DNA from: Medakamo hakoo
Taxonomy: Eukaryota > Chlorophyta > Trebouxiophyceae > Coccomyxaceae
Assembly (NCBI GenBank): GCA_026636295.1
Contig: CP089450.1
Location: 682,001-746,000 of the forward strand
Length of the DNA: 64,000 nucleotides
Reading direction: 5' to 3'
Shown piece after piece: positions 39,723 to 50,879 of the stretch. The stretch's first letter is position 1. The number at the start of each line of letters is the position of its first letter. The position numbers were made by a program, and so were the translations under genes. Under the pieces are notes generated by a model. The model was given only the letters and a program-made list of their open reading frames with translations. It had not been told where the DNA came from and did not search any database.

Positions 39723-40766
39723 ATGGTCGACGCCACGCGCGCCCTCCTGGACGAGCTGATGGGCACGGACCGCAACGCGCCCCTGCCCGCCCGCCGCGAG
39801 GGCGGGTCGTCGGCCACCCTCCACTTCACCGACCCGTCCGTCTGCAAGGCCGCGCTCGTGTCCGGCGTGTGCCCGCACGTCCTGTTCAAAAACACCAAGT
39901 CCGACCTGGGCGCGTGCCGGGCGGTCGTGCACGAGGGCGACCTGCGGTTTGAGGGCGTCAAGGCCGCCTGGGACGCGTTGCCACCCGAAGAACAGGACAG
40001 GTACGGTTACGCGCGCGACTTGCTCGCCCAGCTGGACGACCTGGTGCGCGAGATGGACCGCAAAATTGTGCGGGCCAAGGAACGCCTGGCCCGGGACGCG
40101 GCCGCGGAGCGGGCCCGGCCCCTGACGGCGGCGGACCAGGCCCGGGTGGATGCGTACAAGGCCGAGGCGCGGGCGGCGGCGGCGGCGGCGGACGCGGCGG
40201 CGGAGGCGGGGGACGTCGACGCCGCGGCCGCGCTCACGGCCAAGGCGGAAGACCTGCGCACGAAAGCCGAGGAGGTGGCGGCCCGCGCCGCCGCCGCCGC
40301 CGCGCGCGGCCCGCTCGCCCGGCTGGAAGTGTGTGAAGTCTCGGGCGTCCTCATCCCCGTCCAGACGCGGGGCCCGCCCGTCGACCGGTCCGACGTGCTG
40401 CTGGAAGAACACCACCGCGGCAAACAGTTCACGGGCTGGGCCCGCCTGCGCGAGGTGCGGGCGGCGCTGGAGAAGGAGCTGGGCAGCCGGCCGCCGCCGC
40501 CCCGGGAAGCCATGATCCCGCGGCGGGAGGAGGCGGAGGACCGGGCGCGGGAGCGCCACTCCCACCACCGCCGGCGGGACGACGACGAGCCATACCGCCG
40601 CGGCGGGCGGCCCGACCACCACCGGCGCCGGTCCCGCTCCCCCGACTGGCGGAGCGGCGGCGGCGGCGGGCGGTACGGCGGCGGCGGGCGGGGGTGGGAG
40701 GACGACCGCGGTGGTGGGTACCGGCGGCGGTCGCGCAGCCGGTCGCCTGGGCGGCGGCGGTGGTGA
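39723..40766 (+). CDS. LUC7: LUC7-like U1 snRNP splicing factor
   Basis: Single exon, 347 residues. The N-terminus (TRALLDELMGTDRNA) and the first CCCH finger (VCKAALVSGVCPHVLFKNTK...LGAC) fit LUC7. A coiled coil follows (LDDLVREMDRKIVRAKERLA). The second finger region reads KxxVCEVSG...HHRGKQFTGWARLR in outline: the usual VCEVCG cysteine is Ser and the distal His of GKQH is Phe, so zinc binding there looks lost. The tail is RS/RG-rich (YRRRSRSRSPGRRRW). LUC7 proteins stabilise U1 at 5' splice sites. The ATG at 39723 sits directly before the conserved N-terminal helix. Confidence 0.9.
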   Translation: MVDATRALLDELMGTDRNAPLPARREGGSSATLHFTDPSVCKAALVSGVCPHVLFKNTKSDLGACRAVVHEGDLRFEGVKAAWDALPPEEQDRYGYARDLLAQLDDLVREMDRKIVRAKERLARDAAAERARPLTAADQARVDAYKAEARAAAAAADAAAEAGDVDAAAALTAKAEDLRTKAEEVAARAAAAAARGPLARLEVCEVSGVLIPVQTRGPPVDRSDVLLEEHHRGKQFTGWARLREVRAALEKELGSRPPPPREAMIPRREEAEDRARERHSHHRRRDDDEPYRRGGRPDHHRRRSRSPDWRSGGGGGRYGGGGRGWEDDRGGGYRRRSRSRSPGRRRW

Positions 40767-40969
40767 CGCGTGTGTGTGTGCAAGACGGAGCAGGTGGCGT
40801 TCAGCCAGGTCGTTCGCTCGCTCGCTCGCTTCTGTCTTTTTGTGCGCGCAGGCGCGTCTGCGAACACAGCGAGAAAAAAACAAACGCGCGAGCGCGTGAG
40901 CAGAGCTCGCCGCCCCAGCCGGCGCCTCACGCACACCGACACACCCCCACACCCGCACGCATCTACGCA

Positions 40970-41796
40970 ATGCCCGCCCCCGTCCGCTCCCTGTCCGCGT
41001 GTCGGGTGGACTCATCTTCGCTCTCCCTGGGCACGGGCACGGTGCCGTCCGCGTCCGCCGACGCCGCCCGCCGCATCGTCTGCCCCATCGAAAACACGGC
41101 GGACGCGGCCCGCCTGGTGCAGTGGACGCTGGACAACGTGTACAAGGGCGAGGTGAGTTTGTGGAGGGTGGCCGGGTTTTGTGGAGGAGCGCGGGCGGGC
41201 GTTTTTGCTTCGCGCCGCGCGCAGGCATCAGTTTTTTTTTCCCCGCTGACGCCGCACGCCTCCGCCTCTTCCTTCCCAGTCCGACGTCGTCGACATCGTC
41301 CACATCGCCAAGATCATGCCACCCGAATCCACGGTCTTCCACGGCGTGCCCGGCACCTCCTACTCCTTCCACGACGAACCTCTGAAGGACGTCCAAGCCC
41401 ACCTGACGGCCGTGCGCGAGTGGCTGCACCGCGAGGTCACGCCCGTCCTGGACGCCGTGGGCGCGCGGTCCGAGGTCCACCTCTTTGTCGACAAGACGAC
41501 CGCGCCGGCGGGCGATGTGGCGGCGACCATCCTGTCGGTGGCGGAGTCGCTGGACGCGCCGGTCATCGTCATGGTGAGGAGCTGTGTGGGCGGCGGGATG
41601 GGGATGGGCCGGGGGGTGGGTGGTCGGGCAGGCGCCTGGGAGGTGGGGTGGCGTCCGCCCCTCTCACGAAAAAAACCCACCGCTGAACGCACACCAACAG
41701 GCCAAATCCAACAAGACGCTCCTGGACAAGGTGTTTGTGGGGTCTGTGGCGGACAAGGTGGCCAAGAGCGGGCACAACGTGCTGCTGGTGCACTGA
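40970..41796 (+). CDS. Universal stress protein (Usp) domain protein
   Basis: Exons 40970-41152, 41280-41573 and 41701-41796 encode 190 residues. After a ~35-residue Ser/Ala-rich leader comes RRIVCPIENTADAARLVQWT, the first strand and helix of Usp domains. VDIVHIAKIMPP, the central ATILSVAESLDAPVIVMAKS and the terminal KVFVGSVADKVAKSGHNVLL follow. The nucleotide-binding G-2x-G-9x-G motif is not complete (GSVADKVAKSGHNVLLVH). Plant relatives of this length are small stress-induced cytosolic or plastid proteins. The joins restore the fold at both introns. Donors are GTGAG and the last acceptor follows CACACCAACAG. Confidence 0.87.
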
Positions 41797-41973
41797 CTGA
41801 CGGACCGGAAGAGGTGGGCGGGTGGGCGGGTGGGGAGAGGGAGCGCGTGTTTTTCCCTGTTGCTAGTACAAGTCTTTCACTCCGCCATTCCCGCGCACGA
41901 CCGCCGCAGCGCGCCGGCGTTTGCTGTGCTTGTGCGTGCGCGCCTGTGTGCGGCACTCCACTAGCACCCAGCC

Positions 41974-44900
41974 ATGCAGCGCGGCTTCCTGGGCGCCAGC
42001 GGCGCCGGCGGCCCCGTCCCCGCGGCCGCGCCAACGCATGCGTCCCCGCCGCCACCCCAGTCACCGCCGCCACAGCCCCGCGCACCCTCGCAGTCCCAGC
42101 TCGCTGAAGTCCTGGACCTGTGCAGGGGGCCCACAGACGAGCGCCGGCTGGTCGGCCTGCTGCTGGCGACCAAACTGTTGCCGGCGCTGGGCGATGCGAG
42201 CGGTGGTGACGGCGACGCCGGCGCCTCCCCCCTCCGCGCCGTGTGCGATGCGGTGGGGCTGCACTTCTTGGAGCGGCTGATGCTGCCCCTGAGCCGCAGT
42301 GGACAGGTAAGGGCGCCTGACAGAGGATGCGGCGTCTTCTGTCTCTCTCTCCAGGTGCCGCGGTTCTCGCTCAATCATCAAGCCACGCCCACCCCCATCT
42401 CCAGGCGCCGGCCACCACACCCACGCCCGACCCGGACCGCGCCCTGAAAGACGCGGGCGGGTGTGCCTTAGCCGTCGCCGTCCTCTCCGCGTTTGTGCGG
42501 CTGCCGGGTGTGGCGGCCGACCCGGCGGTGGTCGGCCTCGCGCCCGCGCTCATAAAGGTGAGGGTGGAGGGAGGGCAGGGCCCGCGCCCGCGCCGCCAAC
42601 ACACAGCAAGCCAAGTCGAGGGACGTTTCCGCGGATCAGGGCGTGCGTGCAACACCGCACGCCCGCCGGTGTGTTGCCGCTGGTCTGTTTTTCCGACCAG
42701 CCCCCAAACACCACCCACACACAACGCGCGTTCTCTCTAGAAGGCTTTGCGAGATCGGGAGTGCACCGCCCGCCGTTATCTTTTTGCCTGGGCGCGGCTT
42801 CCATTGTCTGACGCTGCCCGGTGCGCTCACGGCCTGGGTGGAGCGACAACACAAATAAAATAAAACTCACCGTCGGCCCCTTCAAAAAAAAACGCTCAGA
42901 TCGTGTCTGCCCGCGGCGCGGCCGCTGCGTTGTGCCTCCCGCCCACCGCCGGCGGCGTCGACCCGGCCACGGAAGCGTGCGCGAGGTCCGATGCCCTGGA
43001 ATGCTTGGTCGGCATTGTGGAAGGCGGCGGGCCCTTGGGCGCGGCCGCGGCCGGGACGGCGGCGCTGGAGGCGCTCGCGGTGGAGCCTGCCTCTGCCACA
43101 GGTCGCGCCCCGCCGCCGCCCTGGCGCGGCCTGGCCGTCCGCCTGGCTGGCGCCCTGCTGGCGTACCCCGTGGTTTCGACTGCAGCCGACCCGGCCACCT
43201 TAGCCCGCATCGTGCCCACCCTGGCGGAAGCCCTGTACGTGCCGCCGGACGCGGCAGCGGCGGCGGCGGCGGGCGGTGGAGGCAACGCGCCCGACCCGCT
43301 CGCGGCCCAGCTCGCCGCCGTCCACGCCCTGGCCCGCTTGTTCAGTCTGGCCGCGGCCTGCCCGACCTTGGACGCCCGCCTGACAGCGGCCGCCCGGGCC
43401 GACGCGGGAGGCTGGCCCATCGTCGCCCGGGCTGGCCTGGGCGGGCTGCTGCGCGCGCGCGCGGGCGCGGGTGCCCGCCACGCGGCGATGGCGGCTGCAG
43501 CGGGCTTGGCTGGCGCGGCCGGCCCTGCCTGGTGGCTGGCGCCGCCGCCGCCGCGTGTGGCGGCCGACCCGGCGTCTGCGCCCTCCGACTTCATGCGCGT
43601 CCTGGCCGAAGTCGCGCGTGTGGAAGCGACGCTCGGTTTTCGAGACGCGGAGGCGGGCGGCGGCGTTGTCGTGCCGCTCGCAGGTGGGCAGGCGAGCGCG
43701 CCCGCCCGTCCGGCCAGCCCGCCGCTCGAGGCCATTGACGTCGACCCGTCACCTTCAGAGCCGAAACCTGAACCGCCGCCGTCCGTGGCGGCGGCGGCGG
43801 CGGGCGCGGTGCCGGCCATGGACCTGGACGGCGCGGCCGAGCGCTGGGCGGCGAGCCACCCAGGCGGCGGCGGCAGCGGCGGTGGGCCGCCACCGCCCTC
43901 CACGGAAACCGCGGGCGACCGGGCGGCGCGCGTTCTGCCCGCCGTCCTGGCCCTGGTGGAGGGTGGGCTGGGCGCCCTGGCTGCGGGCCAGGAGGGCGGC
44001 GAGGATGGCGGGCCGGCCGTGGGCGCGGTCCCTCCGCCGCTCGACGCGGCAGCGGCCGCAAAAGCGCACCCCCCGCCGCCCGCGCCCGCGCCCTTCCCGG
44101 ACGACGTGGCCGTCCGCGCGTTTTCCTCCCTGCGCGATGCCGTGGAACAGGCGCTGGACTACCTGGAACTGCGCGTGTCGGCGGGGCCCGCCGCCCTGGA
44201 CGCCGACCCGCTCGTGCCGGCGGCCGCGCGCGCGGTCGGCCGGCTGCTGGCCGACGCGCCGGCCGCGTTTGGCGGCCGCGCGCGCCGGCTGTTGCCCGAC
44301 CTGCTGGGCGCGCCGCGCGCGGGGCCCGCGCTCGCGCCGTTCTTCCTGCCCGTCCTGGCCCTGGCGACGTCGCCCATGGAAGAAGAAGGAGAAGAAGCTC
44401 TGGAGCTGGACGACGGCGACCGGGCCGAGTGGCTGGCGGCGGCGCGGCAGCCGCGGTCGCTGGCCGGGCTGGCGGGGGGCGCGGCCGCGGCCGCGCGCGC
44501 GGCCGCGGCCGCCGCGCTGGGAGACGCGGAAGACGCCGCCTTGCACGCCTCCTGCACGGTCCTCGCCGGCGTCATGGCGGGGCGGCCGGCGACGGCTGTG
44601 TCTGACGCCGTGCCTTTGGCCGACGGCTTGGCGCCCGCGGACGCGGCGGGCCTGGCGGCCGCGCTGAGCGAGTGGGTCGGCGCGCGGCTGGGAGGCGGCG
44701 GCGGTGGTGGCGCGGCCGCGGCAACCACGGCCGCGCACTCGGCGCTCGCCGGCGCGCCCGCCGCGCCCGCCTGCCCGCCCTCCGACGCGACGACCGCGGC
44801 AGTCGCGCACGCCCTGGCCCTCGTCCTCCACGCGGACGCGGTCGCGCGCGGACCCGACGACGGCGGCGACGACGCGATGGCCGACGCGGGCGCGCCCCTC

Positions 44901-45266
44901 CCGCCACCCCGCCCCGACGCCGAGGCCGACCCGGCCCTCGTCTCCGCCCTCCAGCGCGGGTGGGCGTCGTCCGCCGTCCGCGCCGCCCGGGCCGGGGAAG
45001 CATCGCGGTCCAAAGACGAGCTGGACAGCTTGCCCGGCCTAGCGGCCGCGGCGGGCGAAGCCCTGCTGGCGTGGTCCAAGGCCCTTGTAGCGGCGGCGGC
45101 GGCGGTCGAAGCGCGGCCGCGCCTGGCGCGCGCGGCGGCGGCGGCCCCCTGGGTGCGCGAGCTGGCGAGCGACGCGGGCGTCCTGTCGCACAGTGCAGGC
45201 GGGGCTGCGCTGCGCCTGTTCTTAGGGACGCTGAGGCGGGCGGGCGCGGTGCCAGAGGACGACTGA
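41974..45266 (+). CDS. Neurochondrin-family protein
   Basis: Exons 41974-42306, 42405-42557 and 42900-45266 encode 950 residues. The diagnostic N-terminal block is LAEVLDLCRGPTDERRLVGL followed by LLATKLLPALGD and AVCDAVGLHFLERLMLPLS. The remainder is a long armadillo-like alpha-solenoid (VAVLSAFVRLPGVAADPAVV, ALECLVGIVEGGGPLGAAAA, LLPDLLGAPRAGPALAPFFL) interrupted by low-complexity inserts (about residues 395-460). Plant neurochondrin homologues are cytosolic and of uncertain role. The 342-base second intron is long for this window and ends in a poly-A/CTCAG acceptor. The exon 3 start (IVSARGAAAALCLPP) continues the solenoid in frame. Confidence 0.85.
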
Positions 45267-45425
45267 CCCAAGCGGGGAAGAGGGCTTGGACGGGGCGTGC
45301 GTGCGTGTGTGTGTTGTGGCCGCCGCGGTGTTTTTGCGTCACAGCTGCCAAAAAGAGTCTCTGGCCTCCTTTCATCCCTGTTGACCCCGGCCTTCTTGTC
45401 CAGTCGCCTGCAACACGCACCAGCC

Positions 45426-47323
45426 ATGCCGGCTCATTACCGCCCTAGTACCGCCTTTGAGCGCGCCGGCGCGGGTGAGTTGTGGGGTGGAAGGCCGGGC
45501 GGGGCGGGGCGGAGGGAGACGAGCGCAGACGCCCGCCGGGCGTTCCGCATGCCAGCCGCGCACCACGGCGCAAGCGCGCCATCGCACGCATCTTCCGGGC
45601 CGCGCACCCCACTCTGAATGGCACTTCAGAGTGTGAGACTCCACTCGCATGATGGGCAGAGGCGGGGGAGGCACGCTCGCTCGCCGGCGAGCGCGTCTCG
45701 GACCGTCCAAACGCGCGAGCGAAAAAAAAGAGGCCGCAGCCGCCGCGCCGCGCCCGGCGGTGTCCGGCCTTGGCGGGGCCCGACATCCTCCCCAAATGAT
45801 GTGATGTGCTGCTTCAGAGCCTCGCAGTGGGCAGGTTGGGCGCAGCAGTCCCGCGTGCCCGCTACGCGGGGAGGCACGAAAACCAACCGCCGCTCGCGTC
45901 GACGGCCGCAAGCTTCACGTCACAACCTCTCACCCTCACTCTCACGCCACACATCTCACGCCACAAATCCTCAGGCGCCGACGACACCAAGCCGTCCGCC
46001 GCGTCCTCTTGCGCGCGGCCAACGTACAAACTGACCGCCCGCAACGGCGTCACCCGCTTCCGCCTCGCCGACGGCGCACTGGCGGAAGGCTTGGCTCCAC
46101 CCCGCATGACCACAGCGACGACCACCGCCAAGAAAGCCGCGCTCCTGGCCGCCGTCGCCGCCCTGGCCTTCGCCGCCGGCCTGGCGTCTGGGCTGGCGGG
46201 GTATAAGACGGGCGTGTTGGCCATAACCCTGTGGTCGGGCTTCACTGACACGGTGGGCGGGTGGGCGGCCGGGCTGGTGGGCGGCTTACAGCAGATGCAC
46301 ACCGCCGCGGCGGGCCGCGTCGGTGGCGGCGTGCCGTTCACGGCCGGCCCCACCCAGGCGACCGCCGCGGCTGCTGCCGCCTGGTCCGCGGCTGCGTACG
46401 ACACCGCGGCCCAGACGTGCATGGCGACTTGCATGGCGGGCGCGGTTGACGCGGCGGCCGCTCCGTCATCTGCCGCCGCGGGCGCGGCCATGCAGTCCGC
46501 CGTCCTCCGCGCCGCCGGGTTTGAAGCCGCGGTGGGTCGCGGTGCTGACTTTAACACCGCCTTTTCTGTTGTCTGCCCGTTCAAAGTGGTGGCAGGCGCG
46601 GTGCGTGCGGCCGCCTCCATCCACGGCCGCGCGGCCGTCAAAGCGGCGGCCAGCGCCTGGGTGGACGGGTCAGCGTTGGCCCAGCACGCCGCTGCGACCG
46701 CCGGCCCGGCCGCCCTGGAGGTCGCGCGCGCTGCGACGACCATAGCCGTCGCTGCCTGGGACGTGGCCGAACCGGTGGCCCGCGCCGCCGCGTCGGCCGT
46801 CGCCGCGGCCGGCCACGCCCTGGGCTCGGCCGCGCGTGCCGTCGTGCTGACTGTCCTGGAGCCGCCCGGCTCCGTGCCGTTTGAGCTGGAGGCGGTGCGG
46901 GCCCGGTGGCCCGCGGACGGCGAGCACGCCGGCACCGACATCGGCGCGTACGTCGACCGCCTCATCCGCGAGGAGCTGGCCAAGCGCGCGCTGCGCCGCG
47001 CGGTCGTGTCCGAGGTGGCCGCCCTGTGCGCGATCGTCGCCGTCGGCGCGGCCGTCATCGCTTTCACGCACGCCCTGGAACGCCGCCGCCCGTGGGTGTG
47101 GCGCCTGGACACGGCTGTGCGCGCCCGCCTGCGCCTGGCCCAGGTCAAGCACCCGCGCGCGCACGCCCTGCTGCGCAAGTCGGCGGGCGCCTGGTTGTGC
47201 GACGGCAAGGTGTGGGGGCTGCTGATCATGTCGACGGTCGTGTTTTGGTGCTCGACGGGCCTGTTGGCGCACGCGCCGCCGCCGCCGCCGTGTGCGGCGC
47301 GCATGACGCGCGTGGCGGGTTGA
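45426..47323 (+). CDS. Multi-pass membrane protein of unknown function
   Basis: Exons 45426-45474 and 45975-47323 encode 465 residues. Exon 1 gives MPAHYRPSTAFERAG. After a basic Thr/Lys-rich region comes a hydrophobic segment (ALLAAVAALAFAAGLASGLA). A long Ala-rich helical stretch with spaced Cys (QTCMATCMAGAVDAAAAPSS) follows. A second clear membrane segment lies near residue 370 (EVAALCAIVAVGAAVIAFTH) and a third near the C-terminus (GLLIMSTVVFWCSTGLLAHA). No family is recognised. The phase-1 junction across the 500-base intron is consistent, but the gene model rests on splice signals and the open frame only. It lies just upstream of duplicated block copy B. Confidence 0.6.
45610..45633. 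repeat. Small hairpin in intron
   Basis: CACTCTGAA (45610-45618), a six-base loop, then TTCAGAGTG. A perfect 9-base stem inside the 500-base intron of the membrane-protein gene. No known RNA family is matched. Confidence 0.4.
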
Positions 47324-47595
47324 GAGAGCTTGTGTTGGGTTGAGAGAGAGTGTTTGCTTTGCTTGAGGGTTGGGGGGGTTGAGATGGAGGGAGAGAGAGA
47401 AAAAGGAAGTCGCGACCTCCAACAACTTTACAATCTCTTCTTTTGCCTCGCTGTGCGCTTGCTACGCTCTAGGCGCTCGCGCACTGGGGTAAAAGGGTTT
47501 GCGTGAACGTTTGTAAAACTGCTTTGTGTGTGTGCATATGTGTGTGAATGACAACAATGGAGAAGAGAGGGTTGACGGGTGGAGGCGAGAGAGAT
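47324..47595. other. Spacer with GGGTTGAG-like repeats
   Basis: Begins with several imperfect GGGTTGAGAG-type units (47317-47382) after the membrane-protein stop, then AT-richer sequence with a short TG run near 47525-47543. It ends at the left edge of duplicated block copy B. Confidence 0.45.
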
Positions 47596-48402
47596 CGGGT
47601 GGGTGTGCGCCTTCACCTGTGCGTTTTCACTCGCCTCGGCAGCCTGTGCAGGGGGTGTGCGACGTCAGAGGGGGCGTGGCGGGCGCTGCGCGCGCGTTTT
47701 GTGAGTGTTTCATGGGAAGGAAGTGGAGGCCTGGCCGTCCAGGGATGGCAGCAGCTGACGAACCCGCGCGTTGCCCGCCTGCCTCGCGCTGGACTCACTG
47801 GAGGCCTCGCCCCACCCGCCGGGGCGGTTGCGACGGCTGGCGAGCCCGTGGCGGCGACGCCAGGCGCTAAGGCGGTCCTCTCCAGGCGGGGGAGGTCAGG
47901 TGGAGGTTGGGCCGCCGCCACGGACCGTGGACGGCGGCGGGCGCGCCCAGCCCCCTTCACCAGGGCTGCGCGCGGCCGCGGCCGGCCCCCCAGCGCACCG
48001 AGCGAGCAGTCGCGCATGTGAATTCGTCTCGTGCAGGCCATTTTGTTGGAGGCACGGCCCCCTCGACAGGCCGGGTGGTTGGCCGCTCGCACGCCCACGT
48101 CGCCGAGCCAGCCACCTCCCACGCCGCGGGCAGAAAGTTGAGACGGGCGGTGGCAGTGCGTGGCGGGGGCGGCGGCCCAAATTGGGGACGGGGAGGGCAG
48201 GCGGGCTTGAGCCTCAATTTTTTTTTGGGTGGCCACCTCCCCACCAACCATGCTACCCCCACCCACCCCGACCACCACCCTTTAGCCGCCCGACCACCGA
48301 CGCATGCTTGGGCGCTGTGCCCGGGCTTGGCCCGGCCGAGACGCGCCAATCCCCGCCCGTCAACGGTGGCCTGGAGCATGCCTGAACCTTTAACAGGCAG
48401 TG

Positions 48403-48487
48403 GTGAGGGAGGGACTGGCCCAGGCAGGGCCCAAAAGACCAACCGTCAAAGCCTGCGTCGCTTCACTGCGGTTTCTGTTCTCTCTAG
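48403..48487 (+). other. Putative 5' UTR intron of gene B
   Basis: Exact counterpart of the candidate intron before gene A (GTGAGGGAGG to TCTCTCTAG). It is supported only by splice-like signals. Confidence 0.35.
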
Positions 48488-48572
48488 CCCTCCTTGCCAC
48501 TACCGCCCTCGACCGCCCTCCAACCACCTCGCTCCCGCGTCCGTCGACCAGACCACGCCCCTCCCCGCAACA

Positions 48573-50272
48573 ATGGGTGAGTGCGGAGGGGGCGGAGGGG
48601 GCGGGAGGCCGCGCGGGTTCGTGGTTTTATAGAGCGCGTGGGAGACATGTACAGATTTGCGCGCGTGCGCGCAGGGGGCCGTCGCGGAACGAGGCTAGCC
48701 GGGCCGCAAAGCTGCCGCTCTTGTCTCAACGTTGTATTAACGGCCGCGAGCCGTGCCTTCCGGGGGTGGGCGGGAGGAAAGCGGGCGGCGTGCGGGCGGG
48801 GCGGGCGGCGCCTTGGACCGACCAACTCGGTCGCGCGCGAGCGAGCGCGCTAGCTTCCTCGTCACGCCGCCGCCGGGACGTGGCTCCCGACCATGCGCCA
48901 CCCTCCCAGAGTGTGAGCGACTGACCTTGGCAAGACGCCGAGGGCGCGTGCGCGGTGATTTGGGCGCACTTGCGCCCGGTAGTGGCGCGGGACGAAAGGT
49001 GGCGGCCACGTGAGCGCGCGAGCGCAACGCGAGAGGTCGGCCCCCCACCACCTGGCCGCGGCCACTTCCCGACGCCCTCAGCCTGCGCCACTCACACGCA
49101 TGTGTGGACAAAGGCCTGAGGCCGGCACTCAGCGCGGGCATGCGCTGCGTTGCATGGGGAGGGTGGGAGGGGCGGCGGCGGCGTGTCGGAGAGGAGAGAG
49201 GAGAGGCATGCGCTCGGCCGCTCGCTCTCGCTCGGAGCCGCCGCCCCCCGGAGCGGCCGAGCTCGGCCGCTCTCCCGACCACGCCCTCCCGATCCACACC
49301 CACCCGCCTCTCCACCGCTCACTCCCTTTTTCTCCCCCGCTCCCGCCCGACGCCCGCAGTTTCCAACCGCGCCACCACCATCCCCGCCAGCCGCATGGAC
49401 GGCGTCTTTGGCAAGGGCGGCCTGGCCCCCGTCAAGACCCGCGCCTCCAAGGCTCCCGTCGTCGCCATTCAGGCGACCGCGGCGGCCGCGGCGCCGCGCG
49501 CGCCGCGCGCGCCGCGCGCGCCCTCCACGCCGCCGTCGAGCGCCACCACCCCGCGCAAGATGGCCGGCCTCTTCACCGCGCCGCTGGCCAAGGCCATCAT
49601 GCTGGCCCTGCTCAAGTGCAAGCACGCGCCGACCATGGCGGCCATGGACGCCCGCCGCAAGGGCAAGCCCCTGGCCAAGTGGGTCGAGGAGGTCACGACG
49701 CAAAAGCTGCCGGGCTTCCAGCTGGCCATCCTGCTGGACCTGCTGAAAGACGCCGCGTACGCGGAACAACTGTGCATCGCCCTGAGCACCGTGCCGGACA
49801 TTGGCTTCTCCATGTCGGCGGAGCACCGCCTGGCGGCCGTGGCCGCGGCGGACGCCATGGCGCCCCTGGTGGCCTTCAAGAAGGAGGAGGCGGCCGGTGC
49901 GGGTGAGGAGGAGGTTGGGCCGGCCGCCGAGCCCGCGCAGCAGGCTGACGCGCCCACGCCCGCGGCCACGGGCGTGGTGGCGGAGCCTGCGCCGGTGGCG
50001 GCCACGCCCGCCTTCCGCACCCAGCGCGTCCAGTCGTACGAAGACGGCGCCGTGGTGACGACGGCGGGCCCCGACGACACGACCGTGTCTTTCATCGCCT
50101 ACGCCGACAAGGAAGACGCGGCGTCGGTGGTCATGGACGTCATGGAGAAAATGGCGACCAAGGAGGCGCTGGAGATTGAAACGGCGCTGGAGTTCAAGGA
50201 ATCGCCGGAGATTGAAGCCAAGCTGTCGCCGATCATGGAGGAGGAGGAGGACGCAGAAGAAGAAGACGCGGT

Positions 50273-50305
<33 letters not shown>

Positions 50306-50879
50306 GGCGCCCGCCCGGATCTTCATCCCCATCCCCGCCGGGTGCGGCGCCGTCGTGTGGGGCCAGGGCGCTGGCACGGTCGTCATGGACGCCGGCGCGG
50401 GCGGCGCCTACTCCATCTGGACTTTTGCGCCCATGGCGGTCGGCGAGTACGAAGCCCAGCCGGCGGTGGAGGTCGAGGTCGCGCCGCCCGCGCCGCCGCG
50501 CCTGACCTACGCGCAGGCCCTGCTGGCCTCCCTCCAGGCCGCCGCCGCCGCGCCGCCGCCCGCGCCGGCGTCGCCCGCGCGCACGACCCAGGCCAAGGAG
50601 GCGGCCGCGGCGCCGGCGGCGCCCGCCCAGCCGGCGGCGGCTGTGGAGGAGGCGGCTGGCGCGCCGCCGCAGGCGCGCCGCCGCCGCGGCCGCCGCGGCG
50701 GCAAGGCCGCGGCGCAGAAAGCCGCCCGCCCCGCCCCTGCCCGTGCCGTGACCGCCAAGGCCGCGGAGCCTGCCAACCAGGCGGCGGCCGCGGCGCCGGC
50801 GGTGGTGGCGCCGTCCGCGGCGCCCGCGCCTCCCGCGCGGTCGTGGGCAGACATTGTGCGCGGCCCTGCCCGTGCGTAG
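48573..50879 (+). CDS. Gene B: paralogue of gene A, unknown function
   Basis: Exon 1 is ATGG (48573-48576); exon 2 (49360-50879) follows a 783-base intron and gives MVSNRATTIPASRMDGVFGK and 507 residues. A basic Ala/Pro N-terminus precedes a helical region (LLKCKHAPTMAAMDARRKGK, then LPGFQLAILLDLLKDAAYAE) that aligns only weakly with gene A (LLCFNHRPTERALN...). Then come the island QADAPT...VVAEP, an AP dipeptide run, the PIPAGCGAVVWGQG / FAPMAVGEYEAQPA block and a C-terminal RSWADIVRGPARA matching gene A's RTWADVVRC. A basic stretch (ARRRRGRRGGKAAAQ) could bind nucleic acid or act as a nuclear signal. No family is recognised. The middle carries Glu-rich segments (EMA/EIE-type repeats near residue 270). 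Confidence 0.75.
49251..49272. repeat. 22-base GC palindrome in the gene B intron
   Basis: Identical to 32317-32338 (half-site GAGCGGCCGAG). Confidence 0.6.

Larger units (their letters stand above)
47596..49366 (+). repeat. 1,771-base near-identical duplication, copy B
   Basis: Partner of 30662-32432, in the same orientation, with one observed substitution and no indel. It covers the upstream region, the four-base first coding exon, the entire first intron and seven bases of exon 2 of gene B. The similarity stops abruptly inside exon 2 (TTTCCAA shared, then unrelated) and equally abruptly at its left edge. Confidence 0.93.

Noticed and set aside
36575-39961. A 1,128-codon open frame on the minus strand
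   Set aside because: It is antisense to UDP-sugar pyrophosphorylase and V-ATPase F, which have clear motifs. The composition is Arg/Gly/Ala-rich, as expected for the reverse of GC-rich codons with few stops.
30662-49366. The duplicated block as a mobile element
   Set aside because: There are no terminal inverted repeats, target-site duplications, transposase or reverse-transcriptase frame. The block boundaries fall within a gene model, which favours duplication or gene conversion.
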